Below are positions 37,601 through 61,499 of a stretch of DNA of 64,000 nt, piece after piece. Origin of the DNA: Anseranas semipalmata (Eukaryota > Chordata > Aves > Anseriformes > Anseranatidae); NCBI GenBank assembly GCA_013399115.1, contig VXAA01006477.1, positions 1 through 64,000 of the forward strand, in the 5' to 3' direction. How positions within the stretch are numbered: the stretch's first letter is position 1; each line of letters opens with the position of its first letter. The position numbers were made by a program, and so were the translations under genes. Below the pieces are notes generated by a model that saw nothing but the letters and a program-made list of their open reading frames with translations, was not told the DNA's origin and ran no database searches.

Positions 37601-40600
37601 CAGACCTGTGCTATTAAGTAAGATATAACACTTGTGACTTGCTGATCTTTTAGAACATCAGCAAGTGGTACTGACCAGATTTTGTTTAATTACGTCTATC
37701 CCCTGCCCTTCTCCCACCAGAAACTGCAAGACAAGGAAGTGTGTGCATATATGCAGCAGCAACAAGCTTGAAAAAAAACAAACACCCCTAGGTAAAATGG
37801 ATGTAAGCATTAATTATTTGGCCATCTTGCGAAGCTGACCATTTCCTAAGGGTTTGGCTATGTTAAAAAAGGTATTTTAGTAACATTACCATACGAGAAC
37901 TGAAACATAACTTGAACTACTACTGAGATGTCTTTTCTCCCCCCAAAGCAGGTTGTTTGAGCCCATCTTGGCCACGAGTCCTGCTTAGCCATGAGCTTGG
38001 TGCCCACAGGAGCATTGCCAAGTTTTCCACCAGCTGGGACCTAATTTGTATCTGAACCTAGATCTAAGCTTTCCACCACTGTGCGCTTTTGGGTTCGAGT
38101 TTTGCAGTTCAGCTCTGGGTTAACATCTCAGGGCAGCATGTGAGAAGCCGTGTGCTGTCGCTCAATGGGACCCTTTAAGTTGCATGCTTTTGCCCGAACT
38201 CCCAAATCGTTTTAGTATTGCCCTGGGGGGGGCTCTCGGAGAGCCTCAGAGCTCGGAGCTTCACAGCGCACACTGCAGACGAGGTCGGTCACGCAGGAGG
38301 CTGTGAGCACCGCTTTGCCCCCGTTGCTGGCTTTTGTGAGCGGCTCCATCGCTCCTTGGTGCGGTTACGCTGCCTGCCTGCCGGTGCTCAGTCAGCCAGA
38401 AAGGAATTTATTTTGCTCAGCTTTTTTTTTTTTTTTCCCCACAATTTTTTAGAGTATTTTGTCCTACAGTTAAGATTCTGCATGCGTCACACTGTAGCCC
38501 TGCGGGACGTGAGTTATCCAAGCTTATATGAGTAAATGGTTTAAAACAAAAATAATAAAGCCAACCTGCCATTTTCAGGTTTTGCAGCAAATGTAGTTAT
38601 TTGAATGCCTATTTATGTCTGCATAGTTTGATTTAACACTATGAGGAAATTTTAAGACATTTATTTACAATGGCATCATTACAAAATTATTCTTTCATCC
38701 AAATTCTAATTCCCATGGAGATGGCTGAGACGGGGGGCACTGGGTTTTGGGTTGCTGCCTTTGTTGTCGTTCTACGGGCTTGCTTTGTAATATGAACGTT
38801 GTTGTGTTTTTGCAAATCTGAATATAGCAACATTATGCTAATCAACAACAACAACCAGAAAGGGCAGCTCACTAGCCTGCATCGCTGTTTTACTTCAGAG
38901 CTTCTGACACCTTAGTCCTTAAGGAAAAATGTAAAAATCATACTCTGATTCTCTTTGATTTTCCAGTTTTTCCTCCCCCTTTGAGTTGCATAGACACTTA
39001 AATAAGTAGGGTAAGCACATGCAGCCGTATTCCTGTCCCAAATCTTTGCCAGGTTGCCCCACGTGCTGAACCGCGCAGGATTTGCCTGGCTCAGGGGCTG
39101 GCAGCACCCTTGGGTGCGAGAGGTGGCCGGAGGTGCCTGCGGGAGCACGCCTGAAAGCAGGGAGCGCTCCTGCTGCAGCAAATGCTGCTTCTTTTCCCTT
39201 TTCTTTCTAATACCCATGTGGTCCTGAACCCACGTTGAAAGGAAAATGTGTTCCCTTTACCCTTTAAGTTCCGGCTGTGGGAGGATGCTTAAAACACGCA
39301 CGCTCTGTTTTGGTCTGTAATTTATTACAGGTGAGCCCTCCTGCTGGCCTTTGGGACCCTGCAGTGTTGTCCCAAGTTTGGCTGCTTCCAAAATATTTTG
39401 CACAGAGAAACTGGGTCGTGATTTTTTGCCCCCTGTACCGCCTCTGTTGCATTCTCACACCTCACAGTCTTTGGGCAGGTTTTGATGTAGGAACCTTAGG
39501 AACAAAAAGTAAATAAGGGCTACGGTTCAGTAGTGAACCAGTGCTCACTTATGTAGTTTCTGACCTTTAATTTTGGACACGCACTTACAAAAACCGAGCT
39601 GTCGGAATCCCATTTTCCTGCTGTAAGTAAGGGCCTGTTTCTGACAGTGTCTGCTATTGTCCAGATAACAGCTTCCTCCGGTCCTCCTCCACGCACAGCT
39701 CTGTTGTTTTCCTCCCTAGCTCAGGAGTTAAAATAAAGCTTTTCGCAAATGTGGCATTTCCTCCTCCTCTGCTCTGCTGTTATCACAGATGATTTCATAG
39801 AACAAATCTAATTTTACCTTCAGCAAGCTTTGTTGTTTGTTTTTTTTAACAGCAATTCTTATAACAATAGTGAAAATATTCTTTTACATGAAGCATTGAT
39901 TTCTCTGGAGAAAAATATCCTCCAGCCTGGCTTTCTCTGCAGTCTGCATATTTTCCTAAAATTTGTAGTAGGTTTTCAATTTATTGGAATACTTTTAACC
40001 TCATGGTTACTTAGGACATAAGTGGATCAGAAAGAAAATGAAAATAAACATTTTTTCCCTTTAACTATCTAATATACCGCAGTTACGTGTTACCTGGCTC
40101 TGCTGTACGCTCAGTGGGGACACATGCCTTGCCCTTTGGAGGGAACGTGAAAACAGCATGGGATTTCCAAACCGAGGCTTTGTACTGGGGGGGTTTCCCA
40201 CTTCTTTCCCCCTTGTCCATGCTGAGGGAGGCCGCCCACCCTTTGCACGGTCTCCGTTCAAGCTGATGGAGCGCGGCGATGCGCTCCAGCACTTGTTCAA
40301 CGCTGTGGTGTAAAAGCTAACTGCAATCTGAGGAAATAATTTTTTCTCGCCCGTGTGAGTAGGACAGCGCCTTATTAAACATTGATTCTCCCCTTTCGCT
40401 GACATGTTGGGGGTAACAAGCTGAGGGCACCTCTGTGGCCTTTGCACCAGGCAGAAGCATCTGAGGGGGTGTGGGCTGGGACATATCCTGCCGAGATGTC
40501 CCCAGATCCAGCCAGTCGCAGCCTGGGCGGTTTTTAACGCAGAGAGGGGTTAAATGTCACCGTAACCCGTTTCAGGTGTTTCTTGGTCTTTTCTCTGGTT

Positions 40601-42797
40601 CATTGCTTGTGCTTTTAAAATAATTTCAACCTCCACAATTTTTTTGCAGTTTGGGGGAAGAGCCCATGAGTTTAGAAGTATTTATTTCTGGCTAGAGAAC
40701 GCAGAGTTTCAGATTAGACATCTGATACCAAGAAAATGATGAAATGAGGCACTTCTTCTGGGAATACTTAGTTCTGTCAGAATATTTTTGTCTATTTATT
40801 TCTGCTGCTCCGGCACTGACAAGAGATGCTGATTATGAAGAACTTCTTGAAAGAAAGAAATGCAGAGGCTACAAGGCTTTGAAAATTAGAAACACAACCA
40901 AAAAAAAAGGATTTTAATAGAGAGTGGAGAAGAAGAGCTTGAGCAGGAAAGAAAATGAAGGTAGGAATGTAAATGTATTTATTTTCTAGCTAAAGGTTAT
41001 GTTGTATGTTACAGGGAAGGAATTTGGCAGGAGGTATGATTAAAAGACTTGACATTTTTAGATTTTTTTTGCCCTCCACCAAATGGCTAATTTAGGCTAC
41101 GGTAGCCGATGACTCCTGCACAGCACTGGAAATGGCGGCGACTGGGATCGTGCCACCCCTGCCAGCACTCGGAACGTCTCGGCAGCGGCGGGATGTGGTC
41201 GGTGGGTAATGGCCAAACACGGGGTGGGAAGGAGGAACACAATAAAGGTGACTCCTGTGTGGATGAACTCCCAGGAACCTCTGGGACAAAAGGGGAAATA
41301 AAGAAGAAAACAACAGAAAAGGGAAGCAGAGGAGGAACTAGAATGATCGTTCGCAATGTTTACAGCCAGGCTGTTCGTTCAAGATGAGGAAGCCGGTCCC
41401 ATGAGGGTGACGATGACGTCCACTGCGAAATGCCAGAGGCTGCTTTCCAAGGGAACAGGACAGGATGGAGGGGTCTGTCTGGCAGCACGGGAGGCCCAGG
41501 CCTCATGTGAGACACAGGCCTCAAGGTGGCATCGCCTCTGTGTCCCCTCTGATACCGACTCTGCTGTTCCCTTGGATAGGAAGCAGTACCTGGGGGACAA
41601 AGGCAGGACTGAAGGGTGACACTGAGCCATGACCTGTACCGCCTGTGCCCTGGCACGCTCGTGCTTATTTTGGTTCGTGGTGGTGCTGCCTGGGCAATAA
41701 ATCCTGCTAGTGGGCAGTCGGTGAAGGGGACCTCGGCCCCCTGGCCCCTGGGCACATGGTGCCAGGGCAGCTTCTGGAAGCTGAAGCGTTCACCGGCACG
41801 TTGTCCCCAGCACCTCCAGCAGTTCCCCAGACCTTTTGTCTGGGGGTGATACTGGCACCTCACTTCAGATTTTTCCAGCTCGGCTCGATGCAAGCCTGAC
41901 AGCGGCACCGTGACCATTTTCTCTCATGGTGCTGTCCAAGGGCAAGTCCCCTGGGTTCCCAGAGGGAGTGGGTCCAGAACAGCTCCAGGAGCTGGCACCG
42001 GCTCCACGAGCATTTAGTGATTCCAATAGACACTGGAGAATAGCACAGTCGTGTCAAGGAAAAAGACCCCCTGAAGCAGCACTGTTACTTGAAGTAAATT
42101 TTTCTTTCAAATAGCTGTGTGTATTCCTATTAGCCTTCTGAGTTTATAAAGCCTCATTTTTTTTTTTAATACTGTGCATGTGTTTTTTGAAAGCTCCTTT
42201 AAAAGATGGAAAGAATGTAACTATTTCCACTTTTTAATAAAAGTAGTATTTTTAATAATAGAGGGATGAAACCTCTTCTACCAATGTTTCATTTGTAAAG
42301 GCTGATACAACAGTGTACGTACGTATAAAAGCGTGCACAAAGCGATCAAGACCAATTTGTGTATAGAGTGTTTATCTTCATTTTCACTCTTTCCTGTTCC
42401 ACCTCCCCACCCCTCCTCTTCTCTGCACGATGGACAGTTGACTGCACTCCTCCTTCTGGTGCATTTTCCTTCCAGGTTACCCACGTGGGTGCCCCCAGGC
42501 TTTCCATGGAAAATGGAGCACGTTCGGATGCCAAGCAGAGCCTCTCTGCTCCCAAGGATAGATAGAGCAACCCAGCTCTCACTGCCCTGAAGATTTCCAT
42601 CAGGCAGAGCTGCACATTCCCTAACATGGCACAGATTATAACACCACGCGGGTTTGAAAAAAAACTTATGATTTTTCTCAGGATTAGCTGCAAGATGTAG
42701 AGAAGTGCTCCCTTCAGAGCACGGCCTCACCTGGCTCCCACGCAGCTGTGGTTGGGGCAGCTTGGCCATGGTGAGCAGTGGCGGTGGAGTCCAGCTG

Positions 42798-42808
42798 CCC
42801 CCCCCCCC
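42798..42808. repeat. C homopolymer (11)
   Basis: Eleven consecutive C in intergenic DNA. Confidence 0.9.
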
Positions 42809-44918
42809 GGTTCCGTCAACTCGTTGAAATATTTGAGATATTGAAAATAATTGCTACAGCTGTTTTTGTATACATTTTCCCCTTTTTTTCCTCCTGCAGC
42901 AGAGATGCAGAGTGACAGAAATAGATTTTTAGGAGTTGAGAGCTGTCTGATCACTTAAAGGGTTTTTTTATTTCCATGCTGCTGTTGTACATTAGTCAAG
43001 ATTGTGATTGATGACCTGCTGTAGGATGTAGTTAGAGCTCCCTTTCAGCTCTGCTGTGTGCCAAACGCTGTAGTTGATCGCACGGGTATTGGAACAGACT
43101 TTTTTTTTTTTTTTTTTAATCAATTCCTTGGGTGCTTTGACCACCGTGTTTTAAGGAACTATGTAAAACAAGGCGGGTGATCAGGCAGGTAAGCAGATCG
43201 GCAGCACTGAAGTCCTCCAGAAGACCGTGACCTCAGTGTCAGATGTATGGCACCAGTTAAATCGCTATGAATTTATCTTGGCCATACTGCTTCTATCTCC
43301 ATTGCCTAATGTAAAGCATATGCTCACTAAATTAAGGGCATATAAATTTGTCATCATAAATTCATGCACTGGAGCATAATTAAAGTGGAATTTGACAGGC
43401 TTTATAAAAACATTTGGTGCAACCCTTAATTTTGTCTCCCTTACAAAGCATTCTAGGCTATTTTATGATGCGCATTCATGCCAAGAACTTAGCTATATAT
43501 TTTTGATGATGTCAGCTGACATCGATGGCATTACTAAATTTGATTGCCAGAGGCCTTTACCGTGAAACTGTTCTTCAACAATAGAAGAATCTTTTTAAGC
43601 TCTGAAAGTACATTGCCAGTGTAGTTCCTATTTAAGGATGGGATTTATATTCTAAAAGCTGTCCTCAGCCACTCCAAGTATAGATGCTGCTTAGCATTCC
43701 TTATTGACCTATTTGAGAACAGAATTCCTAATAATTGTTTCAGATACCCATCAGGCTCACTACACTTTCAGAGCACTGTGTGTCTGTTCCTGGTGTTAGC
43801 CTGCTCTGGTGCTCTCTTCTACCTGAACTGCTGGAAAATCAGCTGAAACAGGCGGTGACAGTCTATGATAAGCAGGGAGGGGACAGGTCTGCTGAAGTTA
43901 TTCAGATGCATAGCTTCTTGCCCTCATTCAGTTTCCACTCCGTTTGAGAGGAATGTGGTCACCTGGGCATTTGGCAGCAGTGGCACCAGTATCTGTGCTA
44001 GCTCTGCACGGGAGGGAGCTGTTGCAGCATCTGCACACCAGCCCTGTTCCTGCAGGGGCACAGCTCTACAGACACTGGCTAACTTTTGTTCTTTTCTCTT
44101 CCACCCTTTGTGCTCTGAACTGCGGAAGCCCCAAGTGTATTTAGTGTCTTGCAAGTAATTGTAGCTCCTCCACAGAAACACCTTGCATTATTGGCAGACC
44201 AGGACAGGAGATAAACTTCCAGGCTCCCCATTTCTTCCACTTTCTTTTCTTCTGCCACATTTGAAAGCCTACAGTTCCACTTCAGGTTATTGTGGGTGGT
44301 TGCATTTCTGGCCTGCAGTAGTTGTGCAGATCCTCCCTCACCCCTTTATAAGGTAAAAATTCATAAGAATAGAGCTCTGCCAGTGAAAGAGAAAATCAAA
44401 AATGCCACCATCAAGAAATCTCATTTTTATTTTTTCAAGAGAACATTTGTGAATTTCAGTTCAAACCATCCACCTCACCTAAGCCCTGAAGCAGTGCCAG
44501 TAATAGGATTCAAATGATCGTTATTGTGGGTGGTTGCTTTTTTGGGTTTTATTTTTTAAGACAGATGCTCAGCTCTTTGCACTAGACACTGGCAACGTCT
44601 TTGTCGCCTCCATTACAACTGACCTATAAATCCCAGCAGTCACATGAAAGGTTGCTCAACATTTGCATTTCAATGTTTTCTTCACTTCCACTTTTTTCTT
44701 CTTTATTTGCATATTTCAGATCTGGTTTGGGCTTTACTCACCTGTGCATTGCAAGAGCAGCGTATTGGCTGGTAGAACGCTGAAAGTTGCCATGTCTGCC
44801 ACAGAGAAGCAGGGAGAGCTGCAGCGTACATAAAGCCTAAACTATGACTCCGTTCTGCCAAGTCTGGGCTTTGGGGGCTTATCTAGAAAGAGCAGCACAC
44901 TGACTGTTAAAAGAACAG

Positions 44919-44924
44919 TTTATT
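44919..44924 (-). promoter_or_regulatory. possible distal polyadenylation signal for minus-strand transcripts
   Basis: Minus-strand AATAAA followed by agtcagtgtgctgctc, a plausible G/T-rich downstream element. Strand asymmetry changes near here (see findings). No coding gene is seen that would otherwise use it. Confidence 0.35.
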
Positions 44925-47900
44925 TTATGGTTTCTCTTCTCAATCTAAATACCAAAAGCAACACTCAGGCTTCAATTCTGTCTCAGACTTCTCTCCTTTT
45001 TCAGAAATGTTGGCACTTTCTGAGAATAGATGCCCAAACTTTAGGTACTCTCCCCTCCAGCTACCGGACAACTTATGAGCAAGGTCTGAAACAAACCAGA
45101 TCAAACACATCCGACCCATTACGCCAGAGGCCATGCTCCCCTCAGACCAGCTACCTGGGTGTGGAAAAACCTCTCTTTGGTGACCAGCTCTCCGCTCCCC
45201 GCAGCAGTTACATCCTAAATCCTTCAGACAGCACTGCGAAAAGCCCTCTCCTGCCTGGCTGAAAGCTCCTTGATAGTGGATGTTGTACGACCGCTCTCCT
45301 GCCCTTGCCACCTCAAGCAGGCAGGATCCTGATAGGGGCTGTATTTTCCCCACGTCCCTCACTCTCCCCGGCCTTGTAGGAAGGCCTTGAATGAACAGTG
45401 ATAATTTCCCTTTGGAAAACAAAATCGTTGGCTTCCGCCCTCCCTCTTGTCTTCCTTCACAGAGCTTCTCGTGACAGTTTCATTGCTTTCCTGGTAGCAT
45501 GGTACACAAAACCTACAATTTCTGCCATATCACAGTCTTTTTACAGTTTATATTCTTGGGAAGATTAAATCTAAAGGCAATGATCAATAGCAGGTCTAAT
45601 GGTGCTGGTGGCACTTTCATTCTAATTCATTTAATTCTAAATACAAAAAGGCTATTCCTGGTTCAGGAATCAGTATTGCAGTTGCCTATTTGATTAGTAG
45701 CTAAGGATCAGCACTGTCGTATAATGTAAAAGCTCAAACTAAAGCACAGTGGCTTTACAGCGGTTCTAAAAGTAGCTCATCCTGTACAAAGCAACTGTTA
45801 TTTAAGAAACAGCACACACAAGAGTGCTCAAAAGCATCTTCAGCACCCGCTAGGGGCCCACAGCCATGCAAATGAAAAAAAAAATGTGCTACTAACACAG
45901 AAATTGGGAGTTTGAATGTGTTCTTCAACAGATGGTGGGAAGGGCAGTAGTCTTAAGACTAGCTTTAAAAAGTAAAGTTAGAGCCTTCAGCAGCAGGAAA
46001 TTGGAAGAGAGATGTCAGGATGACCATCTCAATAGCAAGTCCCTCATCTAAAGAAACTATACTGCAAACTTCAGACTGAATACGATATAGCTACCCAGGT
46101 ATACCTGGCATGCAGATGTTAAACACAATTAATTACCCAATCACTTTAAACAACTAGCTCCTGTAAAACTCTTCACCAGTATCTGAAGTGGACTATTAAT
46201 CTGATGAGGACCTCTGAATTAAGTAAACTAGGAATGCATTAATTGGATATAGACCAGGAAGAAGCTCAAGTTGAAGCAAATCCTCACCAAAAAGGCTTTA
46301 GCATGACTAATTTTCAGGCAATCAACACTCCACCTTGTTTAAAATAAGGAACCTGCAGGGCTGCTAGCCTAATTTTACAAAAGCGTTGGAAGTCCTAGTA
46401 CCAGACAAATGTACAACGTTTTACCTCTCTCTTTTATTTTATTTTTATTTTTTTAAAGGCCTAGCTGAATCACTCCTAGGAAGCTGCCATTTGAGCTACC
46501 TATCACTGATAAAAGCAGGTGAAAGATCAAAATTTCTGATACAACAGTACTTGGCCTATCAGAATCGCAGTGTAATAACCTTTTCCCCCCAGAGGTACTT
46601 TTCTTCCATATGAGACAATCTCACAGAGGTTCTTCAAAGCCTGTTACAATAACGCTTCCTATTTACTTTAAATGAATTACAGCAGCCTTATTTTTATGGC
46701 AGAGCTGAGCTCCTCATTTCTTTTAGTACATGAGGTCATCTCAGCACATTTTGTAATCACTGTAGGTTGCGGCAAAGATGCCGCAATTGACCAGGAAGTT
46801 CACGCAAAAATCTCAGAAATGGAGCTTGACCATCTCCTTCAGGAATATGGAAGTTAATATAAAAAGATGTAAAAATCATAAATCAGTAATAAGAAATTTC
46901 AAAGTGACTTGAAATATCAGGGAACTATTATGTCATTTTTTTTAAAGAGTATTTTAACATTTTAAGCCTCTTAGTGTTGTTTAGGACAAGCAGAATCCCA
47001 TAAAGAAGCTTACTCTGTTTCAACTGCTTTATGTGCAAGACTGTTGAAAACAACACAAGCTTCTAAATATTCCCACAGCATTTACCTTTGCCTTACCTTT
47101 GTGTTTGTTAACTTTTCAGTGCAAACTGTTTCCTGCAATCTGACAGTAACCTGACAGTAGTCACTCTTCCTCCTGCCACATAAGTCTTTCTATTATTAAG
47201 TTATACATTATTTGGAAAGATTCTACTGTTAACGTACTCCCCCTTTTCTTACCCTAGATCATGCTTCTGCTGAAGTTCTGGGGTACTGTCTTCCACGTTA
47301 AGTGATCTCAAAGCAGTCAAAGAAATTGAAAACAACATATAGACCATCACATTATAGTTCCCTTTAAACATTAGGGTTCATGCCTACCAAACAGGATGAT
47401 AGAGCACTATTTTAATTGTTTTCATAATAAAATTGTTGTACAGCTTCATTGGATGTATTTGATTCTCATCAAAACACTGCAAATATGTTACAGAACAGTC
47501 AGTAATTAGACTACACGTTCTCGTCAGGTTAAAACTGTCCCCAGAAACTGGCAGTGCACTCTTCCTTTCCATCTATCAATCCTATTTTTAATCACCCACA
47601 TTAACGTTAAGCCCCACTGAAGGTAATTTCAAAAGTACTAAACGGGATTTCCTGGACTTGGGCAAAGCTGCAGTAAGTTACTCAAGTCAACACGAAGCAT
47701 TTTCCAGTGTCTCCAAGATATGACCATGTGCACAACTTCAATCCCTCCAAATCTGACATGTCCAGCAAGCAAGACAAATTAATTCACTGAGCAGACCTTT
47801 TCTGGAAATGGATCATATCTACCCTAAGAAGAGGGGAAGTTAAGCACACTAGAGGACAACAAGATAAAAAAAGTAGATTTCACTCATGTTACTATAGTCC

Positions 47901-48195
47901 AGAGGAATTTCATCTACCACAAGAGCAAATGAAAGTTTCTAAAAAGTAGGTAGTTCTGAAACGATTCAAGCAACAGATTAACAGTTTGCATTAACTACAC
48001 CCACTACTTGGTTTAAGAAAATTAATGCATACAAGGTGATCCTCCAACATTTGCTTTTGCAAGACAGTTGAAGCTAAAGTGTTGGAGATGTGGGCCCCCT
48101 GTCAGGTACAGGAGGCTGCCCACACCTGCTCTCAGCTGAGCTAGTAAAACTAAATAGAAGTAGCCACGCCTATGAAGCCGCACACAATAAATGCA
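44925..48195. other. A/C-rich intergenic stretch, possibly extended ATP6AP2 3' UTR
   Basis: No repeat or coding sequence recognised. Several sampled lines have A above T and C above G on the plus strand, as in the ATP6AP2 introns, which would fit minus-strand transcription continuing through here. Confidence 0.4.
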
Positions 48196-49045
48196 TTCAA
48201 GAACTGTTCTTTGTTTTATTGAACGATTGAAGTAGGACTATAGTCAAGTGTTGGTCCACTCTTATCATCAAAAAGAAGTCTGTTCATTATTTTTTTTAAT
48301 AACATCAACACAAATGGAAGGAATATGAAGCATCATAATAGGAACTTTTAACCACAGGATGTTAGACTATGCTCAGACTGGTGCTACTTCAATATTTCAA
48401 GACTCTCTCCACTGTATAGACCAGCCACACCAGTGTTATTTATCTCCAAACCATTCAAGTTCTAGGTAAAGCACCCTTCTGACTACGGTTCATATTTGAG
48501 CCATCATCATGAGATCAAAATGCCATTTCTGCCACTAGAATCCTAATCTTGTAGAAATACTTAGGAATTTAATCCTTTACTAAAGAGTAACAACTATCCT
48601 CTCCGAAGTTACATATAGCCATTATAAATATTTACATCAAACATTTACAACTGGTTCATAATATACAACACAACAATTTAGCTATAATTTATAATCTTTC
48701 TGTGTAAAAGTTTCAAACACTGCTATCATAACTTCAGTGTTTTGCACACAGTCACAGGCAGTACAGGGCATTTCTGAAACTCATGTTACATGATAAAAAA
48801 TGGAATGATGTTGCTTTAATAACAATTATTTTGGGGGATTTTTTTTTAACAAGCAGATTTCAATTTCTAAATCCAATCTAGTGCTACTACTAACTTGTAA
48901 AATGGGATTAAGAGGAGAAGAAAAAGATACTAGGAAATAAATACACCTTTAAAAATTCCACAGTTAACCATGTAAGAGTATTTTTCACGCAAATTGAAGG
49001 AGACCTTACTCTTCATCATTCCCCTCTGCTGGAATACAGTTTAGT
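48196..49045 (-). other. ATP6AP2: ATP6AP2 3' UTR (proximal polyadenylation)
   Basis: About 850 bases of AT-rich sequence after the stop, ending just beyond a minus-strand AATAAA at 48215-48220 that is followed by a T/G-rich ttattgtgtg element. The exact cleavage site is inferred. Confidence 0.65.
48215..48220 (-). promoter_or_regulatory. ATP6AP2 proximal polyadenylation signal
   Basis: AATAAA on the minus strand with a T/G-rich downstream element about 25-30 bases further on. Confidence 0.65.
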
Positions 49046-59724
<10,679 letters not shown>

Positions 59725-61499
59725 CTGAAAACAAACACACACAAGCAAGCTGTCAGATTTCTTACAGTCTTTCCCTCACATCACAGAAGCAAAGCATACT
59801 ATACCAGAGCTTTCATTGATTCTCGTCCTTCTCATACCTACCAATTTATGCAATATAAGTAATAAGTAAGATTTGTTTTAATGCTCTGGAACACAAGATA
59901 AGGTGTCTATACAGCAAAGACTAAGAATGGACCAATGCACATTAACAAAAGCAGGACAATAATTAAAGCAACAGCACAGTACTGACTGGCAGGTTACGGG
60001 CTGTGTGACAATTCAGACCTGGTACTGCTAACCCTCAGCAGAGCCAGGCAGAATCCCAAAGCCCAGCTCAGAAGCAGCTTTGCACCAACGTGGCTCTGTT
60101 TCCTTCCAGGATTGCGTGGCACAACGCCCCTTTCTGTGCACAAAACAGCCTGAGCCATCCAACCCAGAGCCGACAGGATCAGTTGAGTTCAGCAGCGCTG
60201 GTTTAAACAGAGCACTGCCAGGAACAACCCGGCTCCTGCAGAACAGCTCCGGTGTCTCCGCCCTGCCTTCTCGAGCACAGGAGGTCGCGAGACATTTTCT
60301 TGCTTGGATGCAGTACTGGACCTCGGCTGGCTGCGCGAAGCCACAACCTGCAGTACTTTTCAGGTTGGGTTTTCACTTACTCGGGATCCCCCTTCCCTCT
60401 TTTCCCTATTACCTTGAAAAACATAGCTGACCAAGCATACTTCTAAAGTGTAGTGTGATGACATTTATTCTGTAATAAATTCAGAGTGGACTACACAGAA
60501 ATGAGAGATGGAGTTATTTTAATCTAGCTTCCTATTTAACATCACTTAGGCAGAACTGCAACACTGTGTGTACACAAGCACCTAACAGTTTAAGTTGATT
60601 TTAAAACATATTTGGTGCAAATTTGTACATAAGCAGTCACATGCACAATGCAAAGTTTCAGACATATCCTTCCCCAGTGAGCAACCTGTTTACGTTTCTA
60701 CCATAAAAATAATCTGATACAATTCCCAAGAAAATCAAGGAAGAGAGCAACAAATATTTGCAGGCCACCTAAGTTTAAGTTCCAATTATACAATCAGTCT
60801 GATTATGTACTTCAAAATTACATGAACATGGTAATCTTCTAAAGAAAATATAAGCATTTTCTCATATGACCACTGAAAATTAATTACCAACCCAAGTGGC
60901 TACACAAAGTACTTTTCCAGGACATCTGTAAATCTAAAGACTATCCACACGCACACATGCAAAAAGCAAGCAATGGTGGTAACTGATGTGATGTGCAGTT
61001 ATAATTTTTCTTAACGTGAGTTTAAACAATCTGACCTTGAAGATGTTGCTTTAAACCTTGGTCGTGATCATGCATACAAATGTTGACAGTAAATCTGAGC
61101 TACGTTACAACAAACATACTAAAGGACCAAAGTGCTGGGAGGTAGGTCAGGGAAGGGCGGCAAAAGGAAGGCAGCAGGCCAAATCAACGGATGCATAGGG
61201 AGCAGGTTCACATATGCTTTTGTTTTAAATTGATAGTTGTTCACTGGATGGCCTGCTGTCAATTGTAATGGTATAGCAAACCACGTTCTCATATTTTGAA
61301 GCGCAAAAATGTTTCCAAGCCGATTTGCTTAAGAGGGAATTTACAAGACCGCTGTCAATACTTTTGCTCAGCCTGCAGAACTTCACACGATGCTTTAGTT
61401 CTCCGCAAGGACAAGAAGACAGTCACACCCCACCTAGGACGAGCTGGCTTGGATGCAGGAAACTAGAACAAGTTTTAAGCAAATTTTCCCCGCTGCGCT

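Larger units (their letters stand above)
34490..44915. other. intergenic region, no gene recognised
   Basis: About 10 kb between MED14 and the possible distal ATP6AP2 end. AT-rich DNA alternates with GC-richer patches (about 37.1-37.55, 38.2-38.4, 39.0-39.2, 40.1-40.55 and 41.1-42.1 kb). Those patches carry open frames up to 185 codons with no recognisable homology or splice structure. No CR1 was identified. Confidence 0.6.

Noticed and set aside
41360..41917. 185-codon minus-strand ORF
   Set aside because: It lies in a GC-rich patch with several overlapping long frames on both strands, no recognised homology, and no supporting splice or promoter signals.
42278..42769. 163-codon minus-strand ORF
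   Set aside because: Low-complexity, mixed composition, overlapped by other frames, with no recognisable domain.
44940..45422. 160-codon minus-strand ORF near the distal poly(A) signal
   Set aside because: No homology recognised. It could be a chance frame in UTR-like or intergenic sequence.
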